Part shown: positions 23,406-34,400 of the stretch, in pieces
Layout: the number at the start of each line of letters is the position of its first letter
Numbering within the stretch: the stretch's first letter is position 1
NCBI GenBank assembly: GCA_036787835.1
Contig: DAIQON010000004.1
Location: forward strand, 1-64,000
Reading direction: 5' to 3'
Source: DAIQON01 sp036787835
Lineage (GTDB): Bacteria; Patescibacteriota; Saccharimonadia; Saccharimonadales; UBA4665
Length of the DNA: 64,000 nt
Translations under genes and position numbers: made by a program
The notes under the pieces: generated by a model
Database searches by the model: none
Told to the model about the DNA's origin: nothing
The model's input: the letters and a program-made list of their open reading frames with translations, nothing else

Positions 23406-25370
23406 ATGGGACTATTTGATCTTCGGAGTAACTATAAACCTACTGGTGATCAGCCTACGGCTATCGATACGCTAGTTAAGGGCTTACGCGCCGGCCAAGC
23501 AGAGCAGACCTTGCTAGGAGTCACTGGCTCTGGTAAGACTTTCACTATGGCCAACGTCATTAAACACTATAATAAGCCGACACTAGTTCTTAGCCACAAT
23601 AAGACCCTCGCTGCACAGCTTTATAGTGAGTTCAAAGGCTTCTTCCCGGAGAATGCGGTTAATTACTTCGTCAGCTACTTCGATTACTATCAGCCAGAAG
23701 CCTATATTGCTAGATCAGATACCTACATAGAAAAAGATTCACAGATTAATGAGGAGATAGATCGGCTGCGCCATGCCGCCACCGACTCACTGCTCTCACG
23801 CCGTGACGTAATAATAGTCGCTAGTGTTAGCTGTATCTATGGTATTGGCTCGGTTGAAGACTATAATGACCTATCGATTACTGTAACTGTTGGTGAGCGT
23901 AAAGTTAGAGACAAGTTTTTACGCCAACTAACAGATATTCAGTATCAACGTAATGACATCGACTTTCACCGGAGTACTTTTAGAGTCCGTGGTGATGTGG
24001 TGGACGTCTTCCCGGCAGGTGAAGAAGTAGCCTATAGAGTCGAGTTTTATGGAGATGAAGTCGAGAAGATAACTAAACTTGATCCACTAACTGGCGAAGT
24101 ACTAAAGAACCTATCAACTTATAAGATCTTTCCCGGTTCACACTATGTCACACCGCAGACAAAACTAAAACTTGCCTTAGGACAGATTGAAAATGAACTT
24201 AATGGCAGGCTCAAAGAGTTTAAGAAGAACGGTCAGCTACTCGAGGCACAAAGACTAGAACAGCGAACACGCTTTGATTTAGAAATGATGGAGGAGACCG
24301 GCTTCGTAAAAGGTATTGAGAATTATTCAAGGTACTTAACAAACCGAGAACCAGGCGAACAACCGGCTACCTTAATGGACTATTTTCCTGATGACTACTT
24401 ACTTCTAGTCGATGAAAGCCATATGACGATGCCGCAAATTAGAGGTATGTATAACGGTGATAGAGCCAGGAAAGAAGTACTTGTAGATTACGGCTTTAGG
24501 CTCCCTAGTGCCCTCGACAACAGGCCGCTTACATTTAGCGAGTTCGAGAGACATGTAAATAAAGCGATCTATGTTAGTGCAACTCCAGCAGAATATGAGC
24601 TAAGTCGCAGTCCAAAACCTGCCGAACAAGTCATTAGGCCGACAGGGCTACTAGACCCGCCGATAACAATCCGGCCAATTGAAGGTCAAATTGATGATCT
24701 ATTGGCTGAAATTAAAGCCACAACCGCCAAGCATCAACGAGTGCTAATTACTACTTTAACTAAGCGCATGAGTGAAGATTTGGCTGAATACCTTAAGGAG
24801 CTAAAGATTAAGGTTGCCTATCTACATAGCGATGTCGACACCCTAGATCGAACCGACGTACTAAGGGACTTGCGGCTTGGTGTTTACGACGTTGTGGTCG
24901 GAATTAACTTGCTTAGAGAAGGGCTTGATTTACCTGAAGTATCACTAGTAGCCATACTAGATGCCGACAAAGAAGGTTTTTTACGAAGTGCCCAGGCTTT
25001 GATCCAGACTATTGGACGAGCAGCCAGACACATAGACGGCCGAGTAATAATGTATGCCGACCATGTAACTAAAAGTATGCAAAAGGCTATGGATGAAACG
25101 GATAGACGACGAGAAATTCAAGATCAGTACAATAAAGACCACCGGATCACACCAACAGGCATTATTAAGTCAGTCGAAAAAGGTATGCGTCCTGACCTAC
25201 CCGAAGAAGCCAAACGGGCAAAACTTGATCTTAAGAAAATACCTAAGGATGAATATGGCTCTTTAATTAAAGACCTGAGTAGACAAATGGATCTAGCATC
25301 AGCCAATCTCCAATTCGAAACAGCAGCCGAACTGAGAGACATAATTAGCGACATCAAGGCCAAACAATAA
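23406..25370 (+). CDS. uvrB: Excinuclease ABC subunit B
   Basis: This 654-residue helicase-like subunit loads onto DNA damage found by UvrA and recruits UvrC in nucleotide excision repair. Walker A is GVTGSGKT (about 39-46). The beta-hairpin region [11 protein letters not shown] follows, then the DEAD-like box VDESH, the helicase motif [15 protein letters not shown] and [11 protein letters not shown]-terminal UVR motif (about 620-654) should contact UvrC. The length is normal. uvrA and uvrC are not in this window. Confidence 0.97.
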   Translation: MGLFDLRSNYKPTGDQPTAIDTLVKGLRAGQAEQTLLGVTGSGKTFTMANVIKHYNKPTLVLSHNKTLAAQLYSEFKGFFPENAVNYFVSYFDYYQPEAYIARSDTYIEKDSQINEEIDRLRHAATDSLLSRRDVIIVASVSCIYGIGSVEDYNDLSITVTVGERKVRDKFLRQLTDIQYQRNDIDFHRSTFRVRGDVVDVFPAGEEVAYRVEFYGDEVEKITKLDPLTGEVLKNLSTYKIFPGSHYVTPQTKLKLALGQIENELNGRLKEFKKNGQLLEAQRLEQRTRFDLEMMEETGFVKGIENYSRYLTNREPGEQPATLMDYFPDDYLLLVDESHMTMPQIRGMYNGDRARKEVLVDYGFRLPSALDNRPLTFSEFERHVNKAIYVSATPAEYELSRSPKPAEQVIRPTGLLDPPITIRPIEGQIDDLLAEIKATTAKHQRVLITTLTKRMSEDLAEYLKELKIKVAYLHSDVDTLDRTDVLRDLRLGVYDVVVGINLLREGLDLPEVSLVAILDADKEGFLRSAQALIQTIGRAARHIDGRVIMYADHVTKSMQKAMDETDRRREIQDQYNKDHRITPTGIIKSVEKGMRPDLPEEAKRAKLDLKKIPKDEYGSLIKDLSRQMDLASANLQFETAAELRDIISDIKAKQ

Positions 25371-25443
25371 ATAGTCTCTATAGACAAAACTTACACGATA
25401 TTGTATGATCGTCTAATTAAGCGAATCGATTCGGAGTAGATAA

Positions 25444-25974
25444 ATGTCACACAGCCCTGAGGGCAGAGCAGTCCAAGTCAATAGAAGTCTAGATAGTGAC
25501 TCATTAGGGCAAATTGGTGCAGCCTACGATGTAAGAAACGAATTTGTGGAGCGAGAGCACACACTTACGTCAGCTGTTTCACATGTTATATCTACTGTAG
25601 GTAGCGAAGAAGTTACCCAATATTACGTTAAAAGTAAAATTATACCTATGCCCATTGATCCGGAAACAAGTGATGGCATAAGCTTCTACGGCGTAAGGTT
25701 GGTTCAAGAGTTTATGCCTGATGACCCATTCCACGTCCGTAAAAATAGAATAGTCTACGTTGAATATAGCGAGGACGGTGATATCGACGAAAGAGTCGTT
25801 GGCATCAGAGATTCATTCGATTTTTGTACTAACGGTGCAGAGTTACAAAGCCCGGTAATAATACGCTCCATTCGAGAAATGGAAAATGATGATTGGTTTG
25901 CCAAACAAACAAAATTTGAAGAAGTGTTAGCCAGGATTGATGCCATTGTCGTGTTTGATTCAATACTTTCCTAA
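25444..25974 (+). CDS. Hypothetical protein, 176 residues
   Basis: This soluble, acidic protein was not recognised. It has no signal peptide or membrane segment. The central part (about 55-125) alternates short strands such as YYVKSKIIPMPI, YGVRLVQEF and NRIVYVEYSE, which suggests a small beta-barrel or beta-sandwich with charged loops. The start is supported by GGAG about nine bases upstream. It lies between uvrB and gatC and seems to be its own transcription unit. Confidence 0.6.
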   Translation: MSHSPEGRAVQVNRSLDSDSLGQIGAAYDVRNEFVEREHTLTSAVSHVISTVGSEEVTQYYVKSKIIPMPIDPETSDGISFYGVRLVQEFMPDDPFHVRKNRIVYVEYSEDGDIDERVVGIRDSFDFCTNGAELQSPVIIRSIREMENDDWFAKQTKFEEVLARIDAIVVFDSILS

Positions 25975-26013
25975 ATCCAAAATATGTCGCTAGTAACGAT
26001 CTGTTGAGACTGC

Positions 26014-26019
26014 TATAAT
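26014..26019 (+). promoter_or_regulatory. -10 element of the gatCAB operon
   Basis: TATAAT lies 13 bases before the gatC ATG, giving a leader of about seven bases and no Shine-Dalgarno. Confidence 0.4.
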
Positions 26020-26032
26020 TATCTAATCTAAT

Positions 26033-26329
26033 ATGGCAAGTACACTAACACGTGACGAGGTAATTAAGCTTGCTCACTTGGCGCGAATCGATATCGCTGA
26101 AAGTGAGATTGATGGTTATTTGCGAGAACTCACTCAGATACTTGAATACGTAAACCAACTCTCAGAAGTTGACGTTGACGGTCTTAAACCAACAAATCAG
26201 GTTACCGGTTTATCTAATGTTTGGCGTGAAGATAAACCTATTGATTATGGCTACAAACTAGATGCGCTACTTCAAAACGTACCAGAGGTAAGCGGCAAAT
26301 ATATTAAAGTCAATCGGATGATAGAATAG
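26033..26329 (+). CDS. gatC: Asp/Glu-tRNA amidotransferase subunit C
   Basis: The 98-residue protein matches GatC in size and sequence: DEVIKLAHLARIDIAESEI at the N-terminus, LTQILEYVNQLSEVDVDGL, then TNQV and WREDKP. GatC wraps around and stabilises the GatA-GatB interface of the enzyme that amidates mischarged Glu-tRNA-Gln or Asp-tRNA-Asn. Its stop codon shares one base with the GTG start of gatA. Confidence 0.93.
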   Translation: MASTLTRDEVIKLAHLARIDIAESEIDGYLRELTQILEYVNQLSEVDVDGLKPTNQVTGLSNVWREDKPIDYGYKLDALLQNVPEVSGKYIKVNRMIE

Positions 26330-27756
26330 TGTCTTGGCCATCCATTAAAAGTATCGCAAACGATGTTAATAGTGGTAAAACAACTGCCAAAAGCCTTGTT
26401 GATCAGGCTCTAAAGAATATTGAATCAAGTAGCGATTACGACGCCATTATTAGCGTTATCAAAGAAAGAGCTTACGCCCGAGCTGAGGAAATTGACGCTC
26501 AAGTCAAAAGCGGTAAACAAGCTGGCAAACTAGCCGGCGTACCATTTATTGCTAAAGATAACTTCCTCGTGTTTGGCAACAAAACTACAGCCGCCAGCAA
26601 TATGTTGAAAGATTTCGACGCACCATATCAATCAACTGCTATAAACCGCCTAGAGGCTGAAGGAGCTATTTGTGTTGGTAAGTCGAACTTAGATGCATTT
26701 GGACACGGATCGAGCACCGAAAATAGCGACTTCATGATTACCAAGAATCCACATGATGTAACTCGAGTACCAGGCGGAAGCTCTGGCGGATCGGCTGCTA
26801 GTATATCCCTACAGTTGGTACCCTTTAGTATAGCGACGGATACGGGTGGCTCAATACGTATGCCGGCTAGTTTCTGTGGAGTTGTCGGTTTTAAGCCAAC
26901 CTACGGGCTAGTCAGCCGTTCTGGTGTGATTGCTATGATCAGTAGCACGGACACGCTCGGCCCAATAGCTAACAATGTTGAAGATGCCTCATTAGTTATC
27001 GAGGTAATGAGCGGTAAGGACGAGCTGGATTCAACGACGATTGACTTAGACGATAACAACATTGCATCACTCGATGCTCCACTACCACATCCTAGGATTG
27101 GTATTATTAAGGAATATCTAGATCAAGGCCTAGAACCCGACGTTAAGGCCAATATAGAATCAGTCATTGCCAAGCTAAAAGATTCTGGAGCAGAAATTGA
27201 AGAAGTTAGTATACCTAGCCTCCCTCTGTCTTTGGCTGTTTACTATGTACTATGCCCGGCCGAAGTCGCTAGTAATCTTAGTAGGTATGATGGTCAGAAG
27301 TTTGGTTATCATGAAAAAGACGCTAAGAACTTAGAAGAAAGCTACAAAAAATCTCGTAGCAATGGTTTTGGCAAAGAAGCTAAACGTCGAATTATGATTG
27401 GTACCTACGTTCTTAGCAGTGGTTACTACGATGCTTATTATAAAAAAGCGCAGATCATTCGAACTAAAATTATCGACGAGTTTAATCAGACGTTTAAAAA
27501 GTACGACTTTTTAATTGGTCCGACAACGGCTACCACAGCCTTTAAGATAGGTGAGCATTCTAGCGACCCCTTGTCTATGTACTTAACTGATATAATGACT
27601 GTAGCTGTTAATCTCGCTGGAATTCCGGCTATAAGTTTACCCTCGGGCTTTGATTCTAAACATTTACCGTTGGCTGTCCAATTAATGGCTCCTCAAAGAC
27701 AAGATAAGAAGCTGCTCAGCTACGCTAAACAAATAGAAGGACTAATAGTCAAATAA
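26329..27756 (+). CDS. gatA: Asp/Glu-tRNA amidotransferase subunit A
   Basis: This 475-residue amidase-signature enzyme releases ammonia from glutamine for GatB. The Ser-cisSer-Lys triad region is visible: AKDNF for the Lys, GGSSGGSAAS for the cis-Ser, and DTGGSIRMPASFCG for the nucleophilic Ser. The start is GTG, overlapping the gatC stop by one base. A small membrane protein gene starts two bases after its stop and separates it from gatB. Confidence 0.96.
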   Translation: MSWPSIKSIANDVNSGKTTAKSLVDQALKNIESSSDYDAIISVIKERAYARAEEIDAQVKSGKQAGKLAGVPFIAKDNFLVFGNKTTAASNMLKDFDAPYQSTAINRLEAEGAICVGKSNLDAFGHGSSTENSDFMITKNPHDVTRVPGGSSGGSAASISLQLVPFSIATDTGGSIRMPASFCGVVGFKPTYGLVSRSGVIAMISSTDTLGPIANNVEDASLVIEVMSGKDELDSTTIDLDDNNIASLDAPLPHPRIGIIKEYLDQGLEPDVKANIESVIAKLKDSGAEIEEVSIPSLPLSLAVYYVLCPAEVASNLSRYDGQKFGYHEKDAKNLEESYKKSRSNGFGKEAKRRIMIGTYVLSSGYYDAYYKKAQIIRTKIIDEFNQTFKKYDFLIGPTTATTAFKIGEHSSDPLSMYLTDIMTVAVNLAGIPAISLPSGFDSKHLPLAVQLMAPQRQDKKLLSYAKQIEGLIVK

Positions 27757-27758
27757 TT

Positions 27759-28193
27759 ATGGTAATTAAACTCGTAATTGCTGGTCTAATTTTAGCTCTA
27801 ATTATTGGATTGCTAGCCCGCAAGCTTCGCAAGAAGAAGCTAGATAGTCATTATTATCAGGTTAAGTGGCGAAACTTGCAGAAACTATGCTCCAATAAAA
27901 AGCTTTGGTACCAGGCGATTGTCGATGCCGATGAGCTGCTCGATGAAGCATTGAAGAAAAGGAGATTCCACGGCAAAACCACTGGTGAGCGACTAGTTTC
28001 AGCCCAACGCGTATTTACCGATAATGATGGTGTATGGTTTGGTCACAAGCTGAAAAAGCGTATTGCCGAAGAAAACTATAAACGGCTTAATAAAGGCGAT
28101 ACACTTGAAGCCTTATCTGGCTTCAGACAAGCCCTAAAAGATATTGGTGCGCTAAAAAACGAAGCTAAATCAGGAGTAGCGGATGAAGACTAA
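27759..28193 (+). CDS. Membrane-anchored helical protein between gatA and gatB
   Basis: The 144 residues comprise one N-terminal transmembrane helix (about 2-22), a very basic juxtamembrane patch, and a helical domain with LWYQAIVDADELLDEALKK, GKTTGERL and VWFGHKLKKRIAEE. The last segment resembles the R-N-x-x-A-H region of HEPN-like four-helix domains, but with Lys-Lys and Glu in place of the catalytic residues. I recall similar membrane proteins in other CPR genomes, which is memory and not a search. It overlaps gatB by 11 bases, so it is coupled to tRNA amidation genes, with no clear functional reason. Confidence 0.65.
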   Translation: MVIKLVIAGLILALIIGLLARKLRKKKLDSHYYQVKWRNLQKLCSNKKLWYQAIVDADELLDEALKKRRFHGKTTGERLVSAQRVFTDNDGVWFGHKLKKRIAEENYKRLNKGDTLEALSGFRQALKDIGALKNEAKSGVADED

Positions 28194-29667
28194 TCATGAG
28201 CTACACCCAGAATATAAGCTAACTGTTGGTATCGAGTGTCATGTTCAGTTTAAAACCAAGTCTAAGTTATTCTCAGGAGCCGATAACGATGCTCGAGAGG
28301 CCGAGTCAAATACATTGGTCAATCATATCGATTTTGGACTGCCTGGTGCACTACCTGTACTTAATAAGGAAGCGATAAACCTGGCGATTAAAGCAGGTTA
28401 TGCCCTAAACTCAAGAGCTCAAGCCTTTTCAAAGTTTGACCGTAAACATTATTTTTATCCAGATCTACCAATGGGCTACCAGATAACTCAGTTTGATGAA
28501 CCAATAATTATCGGTGGCTACGTTGAATTCTACTTAGATGGCGAACTTAAGCGAATTAATCTAACCAGAGCTCATTTGGAAGCCGATGCCGGCAAGAGCA
28601 TACATCCAGGCGGCACCGATTATAGTCTAGTCGACCTTAACCGTGCTGGTACACCACTACTGGAGATTGTGTCCGAACCAGAAATTCATACACCGGCTGA
28701 AGCTCGTGGTTATGCCAGTGAGCTCTACATGCTTATGAGGTATGCCGACGTGTCTGATGCAAATTTGTTTTATGGTAATATGCGCTTCGACGTTAACGTC
28801 AGCGTCTCTACAACTGAAGAATTAGGCACCCGGACAGAGACTAAGAACTTAAATAGCTTCAGAGCGGTTGAAAAGACCGTTGAGTACGAACTTAACAGAC
28901 AGATAGGTTGCTTGGAAGATGGCGAGAAGATCATCCAGGAAACCAGAGGCTGGGACGACTCAAAAAATCAGACTTACTCAATGAGATCAAAAGAGAACGC
29001 CGATGACTATCGCTACATGCCAGATCCTGACCTGCCACCAGTTATCTTAAGCGACGAATATATAGACAATGTGCTTAAGTCTATGCCTAAAATGCCTGGT
29101 TATTGGCGTCAGCAGTTAACTAAACTAGGACTTGACGAATCTATTGCTGACAGCATAATTTTAGCTGAAGTAGAGTACCTGACTAAGAACTTAGAGTATG
29201 TGATAGCCAAATCTGAAGCTGGTGCCAAGGCATTAGCTAACTTAATAGTTAACATCGAGATCCCGCTACGTCGACAACAAGAAGAATCAAAGCAACCAAA
29301 CATTAGTTTATCTGATGCAGATAGACATAAGCTATACGATACGGTCTCGAGCCTTATCAGTGATAATAAGCTTAGTTCAAATACAGCAAAGGACTTGATC
29401 CTTAAACTGTTAGTTGCTTCCGAACTGCCTGATGATATTGAAAAATATGCCAGCAGCGAGGGCTTAATTCAGAATTCTAATCAAGATGAAATTTTACTAG
29501 CCGTACAAAAAGTAATAGCCGATAATCCTAAAGCGGCAGAAGATGTACGAAGCGGCGAGATGAAAGCAATTGGTTTCTTGGTAGGCAGTGTAATGAAATT
29601 GACTGGCGGCAAGGCTAATCCAGGACTAGTTAATCAGTTAATAAAATCCGAACTTGGCCTATCTTAA
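28183..29667 (+). CDS. gatB: Asp/Glu-tRNA amidotransferase subunit B
   Basis: This 494-residue subunit phosphorylates and amidates the mischarged aminoacyl-tRNA using ammonia from GatA. The N-terminal GIECHVQFKTKSKLFSGA and the Cys/His metal region, together with RKHYFYPDLPMGYQITQ and EIVSEPEIHTP, are diagnostic. The C-terminal YqeY-like tail, which binds the tRNA elbow, is complete. Its ATG lies inside the preceding gene. No glnS is seen in the window, which fits indirect Gln-tRNA synthesis. Confidence 0.96.
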   Translation: MKTNHELHPEYKLTVGIECHVQFKTKSKLFSGADNDAREAESNTLVNHIDFGLPGALPVLNKEAINLAIKAGYALNSRAQAFSKFDRKHYFYPDLPMGYQITQFDEPIIIGGYVEFYLDGELKRINLTRAHLEADAGKSIHPGGTDYSLVDLNRAGTPLLEIVSEPEIHTPAEARGYASELYMLMRYADVSDANLFYGNMRFDVNVSVSTTEELGTRTETKNLNSFRAVEKTVEYELNRQIGCLEDGEKIIQETRGWDDSKNQTYSMRSKENADDYRYMPDPDLPPVILSDEYIDNVLKSMPKMPGYWRQQLTKLGLDESIADSIILAEVEYLTKNLEYVIAKSEAGAKALANLIVNIEIPLRRQQEESKQPNISLSDADRHKLYDTVSSLISDNKLSSNTAKDLILKLLVASELPDDIEKYASSEGLIQNSNQDEILLAVQKVIADNPKAAEDVRSGEMKAIGFLVGSVMKLTGGKANPGLVNQLIKSELGLS

Positions 29668-29717
29668 AAGGTAAAGCGGTCTTTTATTGATGCGTCCGCG
29701 ATGTTAAGATTTAGGTA

Positions 29718-30620
29718 GTGAATAATGTATCAAACAAACCAATTACAAAAGCAGTTATAGCAGCTGCTGGTTTTGGCACCCGCTTTTTGCCTCAGACAAA
29801 GGCAATGCCTAAAGAAATGTTACCTCTTGTCGACAAGCCAATCATTCAATATGTTGTTGAAGAATTAGTTGCAGTTGGCGTCAAGGACATAATTATCGTT
29901 ACCGGCTATTCAAAACGATCTATAGAAGACCATTTTGATCGACCAAGTGAAGACTTGCTGGCAAATCTAAGAGCCGGTGGACCAAAAAAAGCCCATCTCT
30001 TAAAACAGGTTGAATCAATAGCTGATCTAGCCAACTTTGTCTATGTCCGTCAAAAAGGGCCCTACGGCAATGCTACGCCACTTATCAACGTCGAACACCT
30101 GGTTAATAATGAACCATTTTTCTACACCTATAGCGACGACTTTTTCTCGGCTAATCCTCTTAGGTTCGATCAGATGCTGCAGGCTTACCATAAATTCAAA
30201 TGTCCAATCCTAAGTACCGTAAAAGTAAGTAAGCCTAAAGATTATGATGGCTATGGTTTTGCCGGTGGGACTAAAATCGATGACAAGTACATCGATGTCG
30301 ATGCAATTGTTGAAAAACCGGGCTACGGAAATGCTCCCTCCGATCAAGCAACTGTTAGCGGCTTTATACTAACCCCTGATATCTATAAATATATCCATGA
30401 ATTTGAGAAACTACTCGAACCAGGTAAAGAGTTCTACGCAAACGATGCTCTTAAACTGATGATAAACGACAATAAAAGAGTTATTGCCTGTGAGATTCAG
30501 AATGCTCAGTTCTTTGATGCGGGAGATAAACTAGGTTACCTGAAGGCCGTATTTGACTTCGCCATCAAGGACCCTGACCTTGGTCCAGCGCTTAAAGAGT
30601 ATTTGACAAAAAAGTTATAG
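29718..30620 (+). CDS. galU: UTP-glucose-1-phosphate uridylyltransferase
   Basis: This 300-residue enzyme makes UDP-glucose for envelope polysaccharides. The N-terminal nucleotide-binding signature AAAGFGTRFLPQTKAMPKEM, DKPIIQYVVEE and the central VEKPGYGNAPS are those of GalU. The start is a GTG; TAAGAT seven bases upstream and lack of a Shine-Dalgarno fit a leaderless mRNA. A promoter for the next gene overlaps its 3' end. Confidence 0.93.
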   Translation: MNNVSNKPITKAVIAAAGFGTRFLPQTKAMPKEMLPLVDKPIIQYVVEELVAVGVKDIIIVTGYSKRSIEDHFDRPSEDLLANLRAGGPKKAHLLKQVESIADLANFVYVRQKGPYGNATPLINVEHLVNNEPFFYTYSDDFFSANPLRFDQMLQAYHKFKCPILSTVKVSKPKDYDGYGFAGGTKIDDKYIDVDAIVEKPGYGNAPSDQATVSGFILTPDIYKYIHEFEKLLEPGKEFYANDALKLMINDNKRVIACEIQNAQFFDAGDKLGYLKAVFDFAIKDPDLGPALKEYLTKKL

Positions 30621-30629
30621 GAGTATAAT
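30603..30629 (+). promoter_or_regulatory. Promoter at the end of galU
   Basis: TTGACA (30603-30608) and TATAAT (30624-30629) are both consensus, but the spacer is only 15 bases. The -10 ends ten bases before the ATG at 30640. Confidence 0.4.
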
Positions 30630-30639
30630 AGATACTATT

Positions 30640-30906
30640 ATGACTACTACGACAGAAGTTGAGCTGTTTATCATCACCGTTGTGCTAAGTGTTTACTTTA
30701 TTGCTATGACCGTTCTAGTGGTGTTTTTAATCAAGTTTGTCGTTCAGGCGCGAGTTATTGCCGCAAAAGCCGAGGCAGCCATCGATAGTATTGAATCCGC
30801 TGCTGAGAATTTAAAGCACTTAAGTAAGGCCTCAAAAAGCCACTTTCCATTACTAGCAGTACTCAAGAAAATGTACGATATGAGCGTAAAGGGAAAGGCG
30901 GAATAA
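30640..30906 (+). CDS. Small single-pass membrane protein
   Basis: The 88-residue protein has one transmembrane helix (about 9-32) followed by an amphipathic, alanine- and lysine-rich helix. This is similar in style to DUF948-type proteins, but the match is not certain. It lies four bases before a YtxH-type gene and probably works with it at the membrane. GGAG lies at 30620-30623, but its distance from the ATG is long. Confidence 0.6.
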   Translation: MTTTTEVELFIITVVLSVYFIAMTVLVVFLIKFVVQARVIAAKAEAAIDSIESAAENLKHLSKASKSHFPLLAVLKKMYDMSVKGKAE

Positions 30907-30910
30907 CACT

Positions 30911-31297
30911 ATGAGGGCAAGTAAAAAACTAATCGGTGGCGCAATAATTGGTTTAGCAGCTGGCTACGTTGCTGGAGTTCTAACTGCACCTAGTAGCGGA
31001 AAAGACACTCGAAAGAAGATTAAAGATACAGCCGATAAATCAATTGCCGAAATTGAGAAGCAACTTAAATCTGTATATAAGCAGTCTCAAGAGATGATAA
31101 AAAAAGTTCTAACTGATAATCATAAAATTAACGCAAAACTACAAGCAGCATTAGACGCTGTTGAAAAAAGCCAAGCTAAGATTAAGCGAATACTCAGTTC
31201 ACTCCATGGCAATGATAATGTCGACGAAGACCTTACTCAAGCGATTAGCGAAGCCAAACAAGCGATGAAGCACCTTGGTGAATTTGTAAAAAAATAA
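30911..31297 (+). CDS. YtxH-domain membrane protein
   Basis: The 128 residues start with a glycine-rich transmembrane segment, GGAIIGLAAGYVAGVLTAPSSGKDTR, which is the typical YtxH signature ending in APxSGxxTR. A long charged coiled coil (about 35-125) follows. YtxH proteins are stress-associated membrane proteins of unknown mechanism. It pairs with the preceding single-pass protein and precedes dnaE, which has its own promoter. Confidence 0.8.
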   Translation: MRASKKLIGGAIIGLAAGYVAGVLTAPSSGKDTRKKIKDTADKSIAEIEKQLKSVYKQSQEMIKKVLTDNHKINAKLQAALDAVEKSQAKIKRILSSLHGNDNVDEDLTQAISEAKQAMKHLGEFVKK

Positions 31298-31321
31298 CTA
31301 CTAAAACTAGATATTTTATGC

Positions 31322-31350
31322 TTGGCTTATGTACCTCATGCGCCTATAAT
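31322..31350 (+). promoter_or_regulatory. Promoter of dnaE
   Basis: TTGGCT (31322-31327) and TATAAT (31345-31350) have a 17-base spacer. The leader is about 45 bases and holds GGAGGT (31388-31393), eight bases before the TTG start. Confidence 0.6.
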
Positions 31351-31401
31351 TAAGCTATAAGTGGTAGGCAATAAAAATTGACAACTCGGAGGTGCTAAGA
31401 G

Positions 31402-34400
31402 TTGGCGAATCAAAGAAAAACATTAACCCCTAAAGACTACGTCCATCTGCATAATCATACGCAGTATAGTCTGCTTGATGGCTTGACTAAAGTTCCAGCA
31501 CTTATCGAGTACGTCAAGGCTCAGGGCATGGAGGCTGTGGCTATTACAGATCACGGCACCCTTAGTGGAATTATCGAGTTTTATAAAGAAGCCAAGAAAA
31601 ACAGTATCATTCCCGTTCTGGGCATAGAAACTTACATTGCTGCCAGGTCGTATCTAGATAAAGAAGCCAACCTAGATAAGCCAAATTACCATCTTATCTT
31701 ACTAGCGATTAACAATACTGGCTATCAAAACTTAATGAAGTTATCAACTCTTGCTAACCTCGACGGGTTTTATTACAAGCCAAGAATTGATCACGCCTTA
31801 CTTGAGGAATATAACGAAGGCCTAGTTTGTCTAAGTGGCTGTATGGGTAGCGAGCTTGGACAAGCATTATCTCAAGGGTTAAAATCAGAAGCTATTAAAA
31901 CTGCTAAGTGGTACAAAAAAGTGTTTAAAGACCGCTACTACCTAGAGATTCAGGATCACGGTCACCCAGATCACCCAACATATAACACTGAGCAGGAACA
32001 GATCAACAACCAACTGATTGAAATTTCAAATGAGCTAGATATACCGGCAGTAGTAACGGCCGACGCCCACTACTTAACCCATGCCGACCAAACAGCTCAC
32101 GAGATTCTACTTTGTGTTCAAACTAACTCATTTCTAGACGACCCTAATAGAATGAGTCTAAAGAATTTTGAATTACACGTTACCGAACCTAAAGAGATTA
32201 TTAAACGATGGGGCAAAGACTATCCAGACCTAATAACCAATACTAGAAAGGTAGCCGAGCAAGCTAAGGTAGAAATCCCCTTAGGTAAGATACTTATACC
32301 TAAATTTCCGGTACCAAAGGATCAAAATGAAAAGTCCTATATTGATCTGTTGGTATTTCAAGGCCTAGCTAAGCGCTACAGTGATATAACTGCCCTTGCT
32401 TCAGAAAAGCTGACGCTAAAACAGGCCAGGGCTAAGTTAACTGCCGAAATCCTTGAACGTGCAGATTATGAGCTAAGTGTTATAGATAAAATGGGCTTTA
32501 ATGGCTATTTCCTAATCGTTCAAGATTTTATTAAATGGGGCAAGGATAAAGGTATTATCTTCGGGCCGGGACGTGGCTCAGCCGCTGGATCAATAGTTTC
32601 CTATGGACTTAGAATCACCGAGATCGATCCACTTGAGTACAATCTGATGTTTGAGCGGTTTTTAAACCCCTCCAGAGTATCGATGCCCGATATTGATATC
32701 GATATTCAAGATACAAGGCGTGACGAGGTTATAGCCTACTGTATAGACAAATACGGCAAAGACAAAGTAGCCAACATCGTCACCTTTGGCAGAATGGCGG
32801 CTCGTAATGCAGTCAGGGATGTCTCAAGAGTTCTTCAAGTCCCGTATGCTGATGCCGACAGATTAGCTAAAATGATTCCACAGCCAGTCCAGGGACGTCA
32901 TATACTGCTAAAAACCTCACTCAAAGAAAATAAAGAGCTGAAAGCCGAGTACAAGAATAATCCAACTGCTAAAAAAGTATTCGACCTCGCTGTTCAGCTT
33001 GAGGGGACAATTAGAAGTCACGGTGTTCATGCTGCCGGCGTCGTCATTGCCCCTGAAGAGATAGTTAAGTACACACCGCTTGAAATGGCTCAAAAGGGTG
33101 TGGTAGCAACTCAGTATCCGATGGGGCCAATTGATGAACTAGGGCTTCTAAAAATCGATTTCCTAGGATTATCTAACCTAACGACAATTAATAACTGCTT
33201 AAGGATCATCAAACGAGTACTTAACAAGGACATCGATATCCTGGAGATTCCAAATGATGATTTAAAGACCTTCGAGCTACTACAGAAAGCCGATACCACT
33301 GGTGTCTTCCAGCTAGAATCAGCTGGCATGAAACGGTACCTAAAAGAATTAAAACCGACTCTTTTTGCTGACATTATCGCCATGGGAGCTTTATACCGAC
33401 CAGGTCCAATGTCAGAGATACCGAGGTTTATTAAAGGCAAGAATAATAAGGATAGTATTAGCTACCTCCATAAATCTTTAGAGCCTATTTTAAGCGATAC
33501 TTACGGTGTCATGGTCTACCAGGAGCAGATTACTCAGCTTCTACAGCTAGTTGCTGGATACACCGCCGGTGAAGCCGACTTAGTACGTAAGGCGATTGGT
33601 AAGAAGAATCGTGACATTATGACTGCTGAGGAACCGAAGTTTATTGAAGGCTGTATAAAAAAGGGCTTAACAAAAGATCAGGCAATTACTCTATGGGCTC
33701 AAATCCAACCCTTTGCTGACTACTCATTTAACAAGGCTCATGCGACCTGTTATGCCCAGATTTCCTACTGGACAGCCTATCTAAAAGCTCATTATCCGCA
33801 AGAATTCATGGCCGCTTTATTAACGTCAGACTATGACGATATCGATAGGCTAGCAATTGAGATTAATGAGTGCAATCACATGGGGCTTACTGTACTGTCT
33901 CCAGATATCAACCAGTCATTTATTGAGTTTGCCGTTGTCCCTAATGAAAAGAAAATTCGTTTTGGACTAAAAGCGATTAAGAATGTTGGCAGTTCAGCGG
34001 CACAAGAAATTGTCAGGGCAAAGGAAGATGGAAAATTTGTAAGTCTTGAAGACTATTTGACCCGTGTAAACTCGAAAATAGTAAACCGCAAAGGTCTTGA
34101 AAGTCTGATCAAAACCGGTGGCTTCGATAGTTTTGCCGATCGCCAAGTGTTATTAAATAATATTGATCTACTGCTTGCCTTTGCTTCAAAACAACAAAAG
34201 CAGGCCGACAGTAAACAGCTCGATCTATTTGGAAACGTAATAGATAACCCCGAGACAGTAATCTCTTCAAAACTAGAACTAGATATGACTAATCTGAGTA
34301 GTCAGGACGATCAAAAGCAATATCTAACTTGGGAGAGGGAGCTTCTAGGCATCTATCTAAGCCAGCACCCCCTTAAAGAGTATGAGGACATTCTCAAGTT

